From positions 1 to 45,793 of the forward strand of contig DXBJ01000020.1 in NCBI GenBank assembly GCA_019116585.1: DNA of 45,793 bases, read 5' to 3'. Within the stretch, counting starts at the first letter, position 1, and each line of letters opens with the position of its first letter. Shown one piece after another: positions 1 to 8,191 of the stretch. This DNA is from Candidatus Faecalibacterium gallistercoris. GTDB lineage: Bacteria > Bacillota > Clostridia > Oscillospirales > Ruminococcaceae. The translations under genes were made by a program, and so were the position numbers. The notes beneath the pieces were generated by a model. It was not told the DNA's origin, ran no database searches, and saw nothing but the letters and a program-made list of their open reading frames with translations.

Positions 1-190
1 AAGCTGAGGCGCGTCCAGCGGACGAAACAGCCGAAGCGGAGCAGGGGCAGCGGTCTGCCTTTTGCAAGCCCGCTGCGACGGGCGCAGCAAAAGCAGGGAA
101 CCGCAACCACCAGGGGGAAGGAATTTCTGTCGCGCGACTGCGCGCAGAAATGGGTTCCCCCTAAAGCGTGGCGCTTTTGCGACACGCTTT
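1..190 (+). repeat. Structured intergenic repeat, copy A (truncated by window edge)
   Basis: The first 130 bases match, with a single substitution (position 69), the reverse complement of 44074-44203. The right third is a set of hairpins: arms CAGGGGGAA and TTCCCCCT enclose TTTCTG/CAGAAA and an inner CGCGC-gact-GCGCG stem (about 110-162). It ends in a GCGTGgCGC-tttt-GCGaCACGC hairpin at 164-187, followed by TTTATAG. Copy B continues about 80 bases further past the point where this copy meets the window edge, so this copy is incomplete. No convincing protein is encoded: the short open frame that crosses it has neither a ribosome site nor a recognisable product. See the entry at 44017-44283. 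Confidence 0.85.
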
Positions 191-247
191 ATAGCATGGC
201 TGTGCAAGAGTGCAAGCGGCGCGCAGGGCGCGATGGCCGGAACAGGG

Positions 248-264
248 TGCGCAAAAATTGCGCA
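248..264. promoter_or_regulatory. Perfect inverted repeat, possible operator
   Basis: TGCGCAA-aaa-TTGCGCA is a perfect 7+7 dyad with a 3-base centre. It lies upstream of a TAAAAT hexamer at 295-300 and about 230 bases before the GntR-type regulator gene. Small symmetric sites of this kind are typical of dimeric repressors, so autoregulation by that regulator is possible. No -35 box is convincing, so the promoter assignment is weak. Confidence 0.3.
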
Positions 265-373
265 AAAGCTGAAAAAGAACGGCTGATTTTTGTGTAAAAT
301 GTGGAAGGAAAGAGAAACCTTGCCCGAAACCTTGTAATTTCGTCAAAATTGTGAAATAATAAACCCAAAGAAG

Positions 374-431
374 CCTGCCGGCCAGACGGGACGACCGCAG
401 AGGGCCTGCGGCTTCCCGTGCCGGCGGCAGG
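374..431 (+). other. Large hairpin in the leader of the GntR-type gene
   Basis: Nested complementary arms fold on themselves: CCTGCC with GGCAGG, ACGGGA with TCCCGT, and CCGCAG with CTGCGG. No T-tract follows, so it does not look like a simple terminator. It ends about 60 bases before the regulator's start and could be a leader structure or a mobile palindrome. AT-rich sequence at 330-362 (TTGTAA, 19 bases, TAATAA) could be a weak promoter just upstream. Confidence 0.4.
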
Positions 432-491
432 GCCGGCCAGTGCGGGCCATTGTGTGAACGGCCCGCGGATATGGAAGGCAGAGAAAAGGAA

Positions 492-1193
492 ATGAAAGAG
501 ACAGACACTACCGCAAAGCCCAGCTTGAAGCTGCAGGCTTACCACTACTTAAAAAGCAGGATCTTGAGCTGCGAGTATGCCCCCAGCCAGTTTTTGAACG
601 AACAAAAGCTCTGCGCGGAGATGGGCAACATCAGCCGCACCCCCATGCGGGACGCTTTGGGCCGGCTGGAACAGGAGGGGCTGATCGCCATCCTGCCCAA
701 GAAGGGGCTGATGGTCTCGCCCATCACCGACGAGGACGTCCACAGCATCTACGAGGTGCGGCTCCTGGTCGAGCCCTACGCCCTGCGGGTCTACGGCAGC
801 CTGCTGCCCCGGGAGGAACTGGAAAAGTTCGTCTACCTGATGCAGAACCCTGACGTCATCCCGGATTTTTACGCCGCGGACGATGCGTTCCACGATCTGC
901 TCATCAGCACGCTGCCCAACAAGTACCTGCGCTCGGCCCACGACTCGATCACAGGGCAGAACACCCGCTTCCGCATCATGACGGGCAAGGTGGGCATGAT
1001 CAGCCGCACCGCCACCTGCGAGGAGCACCTGGCCATCCTTCAGCCGGCGCTGGAAGGAGACTGGGACGGGGCCGCCGCGGCCCTGACCCATCACCTGGAG
1101 CTGGCCCGGGACAAGGCCGAGCAGACCCTGGCCCGCATCCATCTGGGCGAGCCGGCGCCTGCCGCCGCGGAAAAGGCGGACAAAAAAGAATGA
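492..1193 (+). CDS. GntR-family transcriptional regulator, FadR/FCD type
   Basis: A 233-residue DNA-binding regulator. The N-terminal winged helix-turn-helix (about residues 10-75) includes the recognition-helix signature ISRTPMRDALGRLEQEGLI, followed by the wing. The rest is an all-helical FCD ligand-binding domain with conserved acidic and histidine residues (FHDLL, EEHLAIL, HHLELA) that bind a metal or carboxylate ligand in this family. The start is uncertain: ATG 492 has an AG-rich upstream stretch but poor spacing, and ATG 471 or TTG 450 are in frame. The gene ends 11 bases before dus, so the two are probably co-transcribed. The ligand cannot be read from the sequence. Control of the downstream cobalamin genes is possible only if transcription passes the hairpin at 2202-2238. 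Confidence 0.85.
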   Translation: MKETDTTAKPSLKLQAYHYLKSRILSCEYAPSQFLNEQKLCAEMGNISRTPMRDALGRLEQEGLIAILPKKGLMVSPITDEDVHSIYEVRLLVEPYALRVYGSLLPREELEKFVYLMQNPDVIPDFYAADDAFHDLLISTLPNKYLRSAHDSITGQNTRFRIMTGKVGMISRTATCEEHLAILQPALEGDWDGAAAALTHHLELARDKAEQTLARIHLGEPAPAAAEKADKKE

Positions 1194-1204
1194 CAGGAGG
1201 ACCC

Positions 1205-2188
1205 ATGGAGATCCGCATCGGGGACATCACCCTGCCCCACCGGGCCGTGTTCGGGCCGATGGCGGGCTTTACCGACGCGCCCTGCCGCCGCCTGATGGCC
1301 GCCCACGGGGCGGGCTTTACCGTCAGCGAGATGGTGTCCAGCCGCGCCCTGACCTACGGCGACCACAAGACCCTCAGCCTGCTGCGCCCTGCCACAAAGG
1401 GCGCGCCCTACGGGGTGCAGCTGTTCGGCGAGGTGCCCGAGATCATGGGCCAGGCCGCCGCCTGCATCGAAGGGGAGGACTTTGATTTTCTGGACATCAA
1501 CATGGGCTGCCCCGCGCCCAAGATCGTCTCGGGCGGGGCGGGCAGCAAGCTGATGCTCCACCCCGAGCTGTGCGGCGAGATCGTCGCCCAGGTCAAGGCC
1601 CACACCTCCCGGCCCGTCACCGTCAAGATGCGCAAGGGCTGGGACGACGAGCACGTCACCGCCGTAGCCTGCGCCGTGGCCTGCCAGCAGGCCGGCGCAT
1701 CCCTGATCACCGTCCACGCCCGCACCCGGGCCCAGATGTACATCCCCGGCATCGACCTTGCCATCATCCGGGCGGTCAAGCAGGCGGTGGACATCCCGGT
1801 CATCGGCAACGGCGACATCCAGACCCCCGCCGACGCGCTGGCCATGCTGGAGCAGACCGGCTGCGACGGCGTGATGATCGCCCGCGGCGCCCTGGGCGAC
1901 CCCTGGCTGTTCGAGCGGGTCAACGCCGCCATCGAGGGCCTGCCCGAGCCCCCCGCCCCCAACCTGCAGGCGCGGATGAACGCCCTGCGCCGCCAGGTGG
2001 AGGAGATGGTGGAGCTGAAAGGGGAATACACCGCCATGCCCCAGGCGCGCGCCCAGGCCATCCATTACATGAAGGGCCTGAAAGGCGCCGCCGCCCTCCG
2101 CCGTGCGGCCTGCAGCCTGACCTATCTGTCCGATTTGGACAGCCTGATCGACACGGTGTTCACCGCACAGCGCAAACTCTCTGACTGA
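1205..2188 (+). CDS. dus: tRNA-dihydrouridine synthase (DusB-like)
   Basis: A 327-residue FMN-dependent TIM-barrel enzyme that reduces uridine to dihydrouridine in the D-arm of tRNA. The FMN-binding start GPMAGFTDAPC, the catalytic-cysteine motif DINMGCPAPKI, the substrate motif VKMRKGWDD, the HART sequence and the phosphate-binding GNGDI and GVMIARGALGDPWLF motifs are all present and in order. Length fits the family. ATG 1205 is chosen because AGGAGG sits just upstream (1195-1200); the in-frame ATG at 1190 would overlap the preceding gene and lacks a site. A hairpin with a T-tract follows directly, so the GntR-dus unit probably ends here. Confidence 0.93.
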   Translation: MEIRIGDITLPHRAVFGPMAGFTDAPCRRLMAAHGAGFTVSEMVSSRALTYGDHKTLSLLRPATKGAPYGVQLFGEVPEIMGQAAACIEGEDFDFLDINMGCPAPKIVSGGAGSKLMLHPELCGEIVAQVKAHTSRPVTVKMRKGWDDEHVTAVACAVACQQAGASLITVHARTRAQMYIPGIDLAIIRAVKQAVDIPVIGNGDIQTPADALAMLEQTGCDGVMIARGALGDPWLFERVNAAIEGLPEPPAPNLQARMNALRRQVEEMVELKGEYTAMPQARAQAIHYMKGLKGAAALRRAACSLTYLSDLDSLIDTVFTAQRKLSD

Positions 2189-2201
2189 ATGTTCAAGACC
2201 A

Positions 2202-2238
2202 CCCCTGCCCTTCGTCCGGGAAGAGTAGGGGCGTTTTT
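2202..2238 (+). terminator. Intrinsic terminator-like hairpin between dus and the cobalamin operon
   Basis: CCCCTGCCCTTC (2202-2213) pairs with GAAGAGTAGGGG (2220-2231), giving 12 positions with one mismatch and one G-T pair and a six-base loop, then TTTTT at 2234-2238. It lies 14 bases after the dus stop and 20 bases before the cbiK start, leaving almost no room for a separate promoter. It could terminate the upstream unit or act as an attenuator for the cob genes. Confidence 0.65.
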
Positions 2239-2257
2239 GACGGAAAGGAACCGCAGC

Positions 2258-3031
2258 ATGAAACAAGCTCTTCTCATCGCCAGTTTTGGCACCACCGTGC
2301 CCCGGGCGGAACAGGAGGCCGCCGCCCTGGAAAGGGCCCTGGCCGCCGCTGCCCCGGGCTGGACGGCCGTCCGCGCCTATACCAGCGGGATGGTCCGCCG
2401 GGTTCTGGCCCGGCAGGGCCGCCCGGTGGATAGCCCGGCCGAGGCTCTGGCCAAACTGCAGGCCGGCGGGGCCGGGGAGGTGTTTGTCCAGCCCACCCAC
2501 TTCCTCCGCGGCATCGAGTACGACAAGCTGAAAGCCGAGGCCCTGGCCGCCGCCGGCGGCTTTGCCCGGCTGCGGGTGGGGCGGCCCCTGCTGGACGACA
2601 CCCAAGCGGTGCGGGAGATGGCCGCCCTGCTGGCCGGGCTGTATCCGGCGCAGGCGGGGCAGGCCCTGGTCCTGATGGGCCACGGCACCGCCGCCTTTGC
2701 CAACCTGGTGTATCCGGCCCTGCAGGCGGCTTTCGCCCTGGCCGGCCGGCCCGACGTCCGGGTGGGCACGGTGGAAGGCTGGCCCACCCTGGAAGAGGTC
2801 CGGTCCGGGCTGCGGGCCATGCCCGGCGTCCGCCGGGTGCGGCTGGCTCCCCTGATGCTGGTGGCCGGGGACCACGTCCAAAACGATATGGCCGGGCAGG
2901 ACCCCGGCAGCTGGAAAAATATCCTCACCGCAGACGGGTACCAGGTGGACTGCGTCCTGCAGGGCCTGGCGGCCCAGCCGGCCGTGCAGCAGCTGTATGC
3001 GGCCCGCCTGCGCAGCGATCTGATGGGTTGA
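2258..3031 (+). CDS. cbiK: Sirohydrochlorin cobaltochelatase CbiK
   Basis: This 257-residue enzyme inserts Co2+ into sirohydrochlorin (or its precorrin-2 form), the committing step of anaerobic cobalamin synthesis. The N-terminal LIASFGT motif is typical of CbiK. The metal ligands expected for the family are visible: His142 in LMGHGT, Glu173 in GTVEGWPT and His206 in VAGDHVQND. No signal peptide is present, so it is cytoplasmic, unlike periplasmic CbiK forms. Start 2258 has AAAGGA at 2244-2249 with good spacing; the frame stays open up to 2189 but that part covers the terminator hairpin. It is the first gene of the operon and its stop abuts cbiD. Confidence 0.92.
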   Translation: MKQALLIASFGTTVPRAEQEAAALERALAAAAPGWTAVRAYTSGMVRRVLARQGRPVDSPAEALAKLQAGGAGEVFVQPTHFLRGIEYDKLKAEALAAAGGFARLRVGRPLLDDTQAVREMAALLAGLYPAQAGQALVLMGHGTAAFANLVYPALQAAFALAGRPDVRVGTVEGWPTLEEVRSGLRAMPGVRRVRLAPLMLVAGDHVQNDMAGQDPGSWKNILTADGYQVDCVLQGLAAQPAVQQLYAARLRSDLMG

Positions 3032-4189
3032 ATGGCATTTGAACATTATATCCGCAGCGGGCAGAAGATGCTGCGCTGCGGCTACACCACCGGCACCTGC
3101 GCGGCCCTGGCCGCGGCGGGGGCAGCCAGGCTGCTGCTGACAGGGCAGCGGCCTGCTTTGCTGTGCCTGCGCACCCCCAAGGGCTGGCCGGTGGAGGTGG
3201 AGCCCGCCGCCCTGGAGCGTGCGCCGGGCCTGGCCCGCTGCGCCGTCCGCAAGGACGCCGGGGATGACGCCGACGTCACCGACGGGATGCTGGTGTGGGC
3301 GTCGGTCCGGCTGACCGGGGCGCCGGGGGTGCAGATCGACGGGGGCGAAGGGGTGGGCCGGGTGACGAAGCCCGGCCTGGACCAGCCGGTGGGTGCCGCC
3401 GCCATCAACCGGGTGCCCCGCCGGATGATCGCCGAAGCGGTCCAGGCAGAGCTGGACGCCGCCGGCTGCCGGGGCGGGGCCGAGGTGGTGATCTCCATCC
3501 CCGGCGGGGCCGAGCGGGCCCGCCGCACCTTCAACCCCCTGCTGGGGATCGAAGGGGGGCTGTCCGTCCTGGGCACCTCGGGGGTGGTGGAACCCATGAG
3601 CGAGCAGGCCATTGTGGACACCATCGGGGTGGAGCTGCGCCAGGCCGCCCATGCCTCGCCCGACGGCCGCCTCATCCTGACCCCCGGCAACTACGGCATG
3701 GATTTCCTCGCCGCCCAGGGCCTGGACGGGCTGGGGGCGCCGGTGGTCCGGTGCTCCAACTTCCTGGGGGAGGCGCTGGACATGGCGGTGGCGGAAGGGT
3801 TTGGCGCGGTGCTCCTGGTGGGGCACATCGGCAAGCTGGTCAAGCTGGCCGGCGGGATCATGAACACCCACTCCCGCATGGCCGACTGCCGCACCGAGCT
3901 GTTCTGCGCCCATGCGGCCGCGGCCGGGGCCCCGGCGGCGCTGTGCCGGGCCCTGCTGGCGGCCCCCACCACCGACGCCTGCATCGCCCTGCTGGACGCG
4001 GAGGGCCTGCGGGCCCCCGTGCTGGACAGCCTGACGGCGGCGGCCCAGCGCCACCTGGAACGGCGGGCCGCCGGAGCCTGCCGGGTGGGGGTGGAACTGT
4101 TTTCCAACGAATACGGCCCGCTGGGGATCAGCCCCGCGGCCCGGCAACTGATCGAACAATGGAGGAACGATGGAACGACCAATGGCTGA
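3032..4189 (+). CDS. cbiD: Cobalt-precorrin-5B (C1)-methyltransferase CbiD
   Basis: A 385-residue S-adenosylmethionine-dependent enzyme that methylates C1 of the corrin ring, a step specific to the anaerobic pathway. The family start LRCGYTTGTCAALAAAGA is clear, followed by the glycine-rich GGAERARRTFNPLLGIEGG and the GTSGVVEPMSEQA segment. Later motifs are GNYGMDF and LVGHIGKLVKLAGGIMNTHS. Length matches the family. The ATG directly follows the cbiK stop, which indicates translational coupling. It overlaps the start of the next gene by 20 bases. Confidence 0.95.
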   Translation: MAFEHYIRSGQKMLRCGYTTGTCAALAAAGAARLLLTGQRPALLCLRTPKGWPVEVEPAALERAPGLARCAVRKDAGDDADVTDGMLVWASVRLTGAPGVQIDGGEGVGRVTKPGLDQPVGAAAINRVPRRMIAEAVQAELDAAGCRGGAEVVISIPGGAERARRTFNPLLGIEGGLSVLGTSGVVEPMSEQAIVDTIGVELRQAAHASPDGRLILTPGNYGMDFLAAQGLDGLGAPVVRCSNFLGEALDMAVAEGFGAVLLVGHIGKLVKLAGGIMNTHSRMADCRTELFCAHAAAAGAPAALCRALLAAPTTDACIALLDAEGLRAPVLDSLTAAAQRHLERRAAGACRVGVELFSNEYGPLGISPAARQLIEQWRNDGTTNG

Positions 4190-4946
4190 AAAGGCTGCCG
4201 CTGCCCCGCAGGCGGGGACGCAGCCCGGAACGAACAAGGCCGGCAAGGGCGCTTTCTACGCGGTGGGCGTCGGCCCGGGAGACCCTGAGCTGCTCACCCT
4301 CAAGGCGGTGCGGCTTTTGGAGGCGTGCCCGGTGGTGGCCGCGCCCCGCACCGCCGGCGGCAGGATGGTGGCCCTGGACATCGCCCGGCGGGCGGTGGAC
4401 CTGCGGGGCAAGGAGATCCTCCCGCTGGATTTTTCCATGTCCCCCGACCCGGCCAAACGGGCCGCCGCCCAGCAGGCCGCCGCCGACCTGGTGCGCCGGA
4501 AGCTGGAGGCGGGGCTGGATGTGGCCATGGTGAACATCGGGGACGTGTCCCTTTACGCCACCTGCTCTTACTTGATGGAGCAGCTGGAAGCGGAGGGCTT
4601 TGCCACCGCCCGGGCGGCGGGGGTGCCCAGCTTCTGCGCGGCGGCGGCCCGGCTGAACATCAGCCTGACCGGCATCGACACCCCCCTGCACATTTACCCG
4701 GCCGCCGAGGAAGAGGACCTGGCCACCTCCCTGCGCCAGCCGGGGACCAAGATCCTGATGAAGAGCGCCCGCCGGCTGCCCGCCGTGCTGGCGGCCCTGA
4801 AAGAGCAGGGGCTGGCCGGGCGCAGCGCCCTGGTGGCCAACTGCGGCCTGCCCGGGGAGCTGGCCCTGCCCCGCCTGGACGGCCCCGAAGGGGACGCCGC
4901 CCTGGACGCGGGCTATTTTGTCACTGTCATCGTCAAGGAGGGATAA
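4170..4946 (+). CDS. cbiL: Precorrin-2 / cobalt-factor II C20-methyltransferase CbiL
   Basis: A 258-residue SAM-dependent tetrapyrrole methylase that adds the C20 methyl group, the first ring methylation after cobalt insertion. The nucleotide-binding start FYAVGVGPGDPELLTLKAVR and the later motif VNIGDVSLYATCSYLMEQL are typical of CobI/CbiL. About 27 extra residues rich in Ala, Lys and Gly precede the methylase fold. The start at 4170 is supported by GGAGGA at 4161-4166 and overlaps cbiD. Its neighbours act later in the same pathway. Confidence 0.93.
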   Translation: MERPMAEKAAAAPQAGTQPGTNKAGKGAFYAVGVGPGDPELLTLKAVRLLEACPVVAAPRTAGGRMVALDIARRAVDLRGKEILPLDFSMSPDPAKRAAAQQAAADLVRRKLEAGLDVAMVNIGDVSLYATCSYLMEQLEAEGFATARAAGVPSFCAAAARLNISLTGIDTPLHIYPAAEEEDLATSLRQPGTKILMKSARRLPAVLAALKEQGLAGRSALVANCGLPGELALPRLDGPEGDAALDAGYFVTVIVKEG

Positions 4947-4948
4947 GG

Positions 4949-5707
4949 ATGGTACACTTTGTGGGGGCGGGCCCCGGCGCGCCCGATCTGCTGACCCTGC
5001 GGGGCGCGGCCCTGCTGGAACAGGCCGGCTGCATCATCTACGCCGGCAGCCTGGTCAACCCGGCCCTGCTGGCCCGGGCCCGGGACGGCTGCGCCATCTA
5101 CAACAGCGCCGGGATGACCCTGGAGCAGGTGCTGGACGCCATCCGCCGGGCGGAGGCCGCCGGGGTGGACACCGTCCGGCTCCACACCGGGGACCCCTGC
5201 GTCTATGGGGCCATCCGGGAGCAGATGGACGCTCTGGACGCCCTGGGCATCCCCTGGGACGACACCCCGGGGGTGTCCAGCTTCTGCGGGGCGGCGGCGG
5301 CCCTGGGGGCCGAGTACACCCTGCCCGGCGTCAGCCAGACCGTCATCATCACCCGGCTGGCCGGGCGGACCCCGGTGCCGGAGCGGGAGAGCCTGGCCGC
5401 CCTGGCCGCCCACCGCGCCTCGATGGTGATCTTTTTGTCGGCGGGGATGCTGGACCGGGTCCAGGCCGCGCTGCTGGAGGGCGGCTGCCCGCCCGAGACC
5501 CCCGCCGCCCTGGTCTACAAGGCCACCTGGCCGGAAGAAAAGCTGGTGCGCTGCACGGTGGGCGCCCTGGCCCAAAGCGGGGCCGATGCCGGCATCCGCA
5601 GCACCGCCCTGGTCCTGGTGGGGGACTTCCTGGCCGGGAGCGGCTACCAGCGCAGCAAACTCTATGACCCCGCCTTTACCACCGGATACCGGGAGGGCAG
5701 GGCGTGA
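4949..5707 (+). CDS. cbiF: Cobalt-precorrin-4 C11-methyltransferase CbiF
   Basis: A 252-residue SAM-dependent methylase of the precorrin family acting at C11. It begins with the SAM-binding loop VHFVGAGPGAPDLLTLRGA and has the family motif LVNPALLARA. VRLHTGDPCVYGAIREQMDAL and TPGVSSFCGAAAALGAEYTLP follow. Length and order fit CobM/CbiF. ATG 4949 lies two bases after the cbiL stop and has AAGGAGGG (4935-4942) in front; the frame is open further upstream but that is the shadow of cbiL. The last four bases overlap the GTG of cbiG. Confidence 0.95.
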   Translation: MVHFVGAGPGAPDLLTLRGAALLEQAGCIIYAGSLVNPALLARARDGCAIYNSAGMTLEQVLDAIRRAEAAGVDTVRLHTGDPCVYGAIREQMDALDALGIPWDDTPGVSSFCGAAAALGAEYTLPGVSQTVIITRLAGRTPVPERESLAALAAHRASMVIFLSAGMLDRVQAALLEGGCPPETPAALVYKATWPEEKLVRCTVGALAQSGADAGIRSTALVLVGDFLAGSGYQRSKLYDPAFTTGYREGRA

Positions 5708-6699
5708 AACTGTATTATCTGGTCTTCAGCGCCCGGGGGCTGGCGCTGGCCCAAACGCTGGCCGCCGCCCTGGGAGGCGAGGCGGCCCGCTGCGGCGGCT
5801 CCGTCACCCTGCACGGCTGGACCAAGGCCCATTTCCGCACCGGCGCGGGGCTGGTCTACGTGGGGGCCTGCGGCATCGCGGTGCGGGCGGTGGGCCCCCT
5901 GCTCCGCAGCAAGGAGACCGACCCCGCCGTGGTGGCGGTGGACGAGCAGGGGACCTGGGCCGTCCCCCTCCTGTCGGGGCACCTGGGCGGGGCCAACGCC
6001 CTGGCCCGGGCCATTGGCCGGGTGTGCGGGGCGCAGCCGGTGCTGACCACCGCCACCGACGCGGGCGGGTTGTTCCCCATCGACGACTGGGCCCGCCGCC
6101 AGGGCTGCGCCGTGGCCGACGTCCACAAGATCCGGGACGTCTCGGCGGCCCTGCTGGCAGGCCGGACCCTGCGGCTGTACAGCGACTGGCCCATCGAGGG
6201 CACGCCCCCCGCCGGGGTCGCGCTGGCCGGCACAAAGGCGGACTGCGACGCGGCCCTGACCCTGACCGACCCCGGACCGGCCCTCTGGCTGGCGCCCCGG
6301 GTGCTGGCGCTGGGGGTGGGCTGCCGGCGGGGGACCCCCGCCGCCGCCCTCGAAGAAGCCCTGGCCGCCCTGCTGGAGCGGGAAGAGCTCTGCGTCAAAA
6401 GCATCGGCAAAGTCTGCACCATCGACCGGAAAGGGGACGAGCCGGGGCTGCTGGCCTTCTGCGCGGCCCATGGCTGGCCGCTGGAGACCTACACCCCGGC
6501 CCGGCTGCAGGCGGCGCAGGGGGATTTTGCCTCCTCGGCCTTTGTGGCGCAGACGGTGGGGGTGGACAATGTATGCGAGCGGGCCGCCGTCCTCGGCACG
6601 GAGGGGGGCGCGCTGGCCGTGCGGAAACAGGCCGGGGCGGGCGTCACGCTGGCCCTGGCCGCAAGGGCCTTCAGGCCGGATTGGAAGTGGACGGAATGA
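5704..6699 (+). CDS. cbiG: Cobalt-precorrin-5A hydrolase CbiG
   Basis: A 331-residue enzyme that opens the delta-lactone ring of cobalt-precorrin-5A and releases the C20 carbon as acetaldehyde. The N-terminal domain carries VYVGACGIAVRAVGPLL and VPLLSGHLGGANALARAI, characteristic of CbiG. The C-terminal domain has LALGVGCRRGTPAAALEEAL and the usual FASSAFVAQTVGVDNVCE region. Translation starts at a GTG that overlaps the cbiF stop (GTGA). It again overlaps the next gene by four bases, so the ribosome is probably handed on. Confidence 0.95.
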   Translation: MKLYYLVFSARGLALAQTLAAALGGEAARCGGSVTLHGWTKAHFRTGAGLVYVGACGIAVRAVGPLLRSKETDPAVVAVDEQGTWAVPLLSGHLGGANALARAIGRVCGAQPVLTTATDAGGLFPIDDWARRQGCAVADVHKIRDVSAALLAGRTLRLYSDWPIEGTPPAGVALAGTKADCDAALTLTDPGPALWLAPRVLALGVGCRRGTPAAALEEALAALLEREELCVKSIGKVCTIDRKGDEPGLLAFCAAHGWPLETYTPARLQAAQGDFASSAFVAQTVGVDNVCERAAVLGTEGGALAVRKQAGAGVTLALAARAFRPDWKWTE

Positions 6700-7427
6700 A
6701 CAAAGTATATGTGATCGGCATCGGCCCCGGCGGGGCCTGTGGGATGACCGCCGCGGCCCGCGCCGCCCTGGAAGAAGCGGAGGTCATCTGCGGCTACACG
6801 GTCTATCTGGACCTCATCGCGCCCCTGGCCCCGGGCAAGGAGCTGCGCTCCACCCCCATGACCCGGGAGCTGGACCGCTGCGCCATGGCCCTGGAGCTGG
6901 CCGGCGAGGGCCGGACCACCGCCCTGGTATGCAGCGGGGACGCGGGGGTCTACGGGATGGCCTCGCCCCTGCTGGAGCTGGCCGCCGCCTACCCCGCGGT
7001 GGAGGTGGAAGTGATCCCCGGCGTGACGGCGGCCCTGGCAGGGGCGGCGGTGCTGGGGGCGCCCCTGGGGCACGATTTCTGCACCGTGTCCCTGTCCGAC
7101 CTGCTGACCCCCTGGCAAGTCATTGAAAAGCGGCTGCGGGCCGCGGTGGCGGGGGACTTTGTGCTCTGCCTGTACAACCCTGCCTCCCACCGGCGGCGGG
7201 ATACCCTGCGCCGTGCCTGCGGCGTCCTGCTGGAGGCAGGCCGCGCCCCCGGCACCCCCTGCGGCTGGGTGCGGAACATCGGCCGGGGCGGCCAGACCAG
7301 CCGCCTGCTGACCCTGGCCGCCCTGCAGGAGGAAGAAGTGGATATGTTCACCACCGTTTTTGTGGGCGCGTCCTCCACCCGGGCGGAGGGGGGCCGCCTT
7401 ATCACGCCCCGGGGGTACCGGACGTGA
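6696..7427 (+). CDS. cbiH: Cobalt-factor III / precorrin-3B C17-methyltransferase CbiH
   Basis: A 243-residue SAM-dependent methylase that contracts the ring while methylating C17. Motifs seen are KVYVIGIGPGGACGMTAAA, EVICGYTVYLDLI, TTALVCSGDAGVYGMASPLLE, VIPGVTAALAGAAVLGAPLGHDF and FVLCLYNPASHRRRDTLRRA. All fit CobJ/CbiH. Some CbiH proteins carry a C-terminal iron-sulfur extension; this one does not. ATG 6696 overlaps the cbiG stop by four bases and the gene's own stop overlaps the GTG of cbiJ. Confidence 0.95.
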   Translation: MNKVYVIGIGPGGACGMTAAARAALEEAEVICGYTVYLDLIAPLAPGKELRSTPMTRELDRCAMALELAGEGRTTALVCSGDAGVYGMASPLLELAAAYPAVEVEVIPGVTAALAGAAVLGAPLGHDFCTVSLSDLLTPWQVIEKRLRAAVAGDFVLCLYNPASHRRRDTLRRACGVLLEAGRAPGTPCGWVRNIGRGGQTSRLLTLAALQEEEVDMFTTVFVGASSTRAEGGRLITPRGYRT

Positions 7428-8191
7428 TCGTCGTGTTCAGCGGCACCACCGAGGGCCGGCGGCTGTCCAGCCGGCTGGCGGCGGAAGGGGCGGCCGTCAC
7501 CGTCTGCGTGGCCACCGGGTACGGCGCGGCCGAGCAGGGCGCGGCCCCCGGCCTGACCGTCCACACCGGGCGGATGGAGGCCGAGGAGATGGCGGCCCTG
7601 CTGGCAGGGGCGGCCCTGTGCGTGGACGCCACCCATCCCTATGCCCGGCAGGCCAGCGAGAACATCCGGGCCGCCTGCCGGCAGGCGGGCGTCCCCTGCC
7701 TGCGGCTGCTGCGCCCGGCCAGCCCCCTGCCTCCCGGCGCCCTGGCCGCCCCCGACGCCCCGGCGGCGGCCCGGCTGCTGGAGGGGACCGAGGGGGGCAT
7801 CCTGCTGGCCACCGGCACCAAAGAGCTGCCCGCCTTTGCGGGGCTGGGCGGGGCGCGGCTGTACCCCCGGGTGCTGCCCACCCACGAGGCCCTGGACGCC
7901 TGCGCGGCGGCGGGCATCCCGGCCCGGAACATCATCGCCATGCAGGGGCCCTTCACCCAGGCGCTGAACGAGGCGCTGCTGCACCAGTACGGGGCCCGCT
8001 GGTTCGTCACCAAGGACGGCGGGGCCCCCGGCGGCTTTGCCGAAAAGGCGGCCGCTGCCCGTGCCGCCGGGGCGCAGCTGGTGGTCATCCGCCGGCCGGA
8101 AGTGAAAGTAGACGGAGTATCCTATGAGCAGGCTCTGGAAGCCTGCAGAAAGGCGGTGCAGAGATGCCGGACAGACCCAGGATCGCCCTGA
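7424..8191 (+). CDS. cbiJ: Cobalt-precorrin-6A reductase CbiJ
   Basis: A 255-residue NAD(P)H-dependent reductase of the corrin ring (C18-C19 double bond). The N-terminal dinucleotide fold begins IVVFSGTTEGRRLSSRLA, and the CobK/CbiJ motifs CVDATHPYARQASENI, LLATGTKELPAF and IIAMQGPFTQALNEALL are clear. WFVTKDGGAPGGFAEKAAAA follows near the C-terminus. The GTG start at 7424 overlaps the cbiH stop. The C-terminus overlaps cbiET by 28 bases, the longest overlap in the operon. Confidence 0.94.
   Translation: MIVVFSGTTEGRRLSSRLAAEGAAVTVCVATGYGAAEQGAAPGLTVHTGRMEAEEMAALLAGAALCVDATHPYARQASENIRAACRQAGVPCLRLLRPASPLPPGALAAPDAPAAARLLEGTEGGILLATGTKELPAFAGLGGARLYPRVLPTHEALDACAAAGIPARNIIAMQGPFTQALNEALLHQYGARWFVTKDGGAPGGFAEKAAAARAAGAQLVVIRRPEVKVDGVSYEQALEACRKAVQRCRTDPGSP

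Noticed and set aside
62..286. Short frame through repeat copy A, with a similar peptide in copy B
   Set aside because: The shared peptide follows only from the repeated DNA. The changes between copies preserve RNA pairing rather than codons, and no ribosome site is present.
2189..2257. Cobalamin riboswitch before cbiK
   Set aside because: The gap is under 70 bases and holds only the terminator hairpin; the B12-box pattern and the roughly 200-base size needed are absent, and dus coding sequence lies directly upstream.
1091..4246. Very long open frame (over 1000 codons) on the minus strand opposite dus, cbiK and cbiD
   Set aside because: High-GC third positions of the plus-strand genes remove stop codons on the other strand. 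The translation is a low-complexity mix of Gly, Pro, His and Gln without motifs and without a ribosome site.
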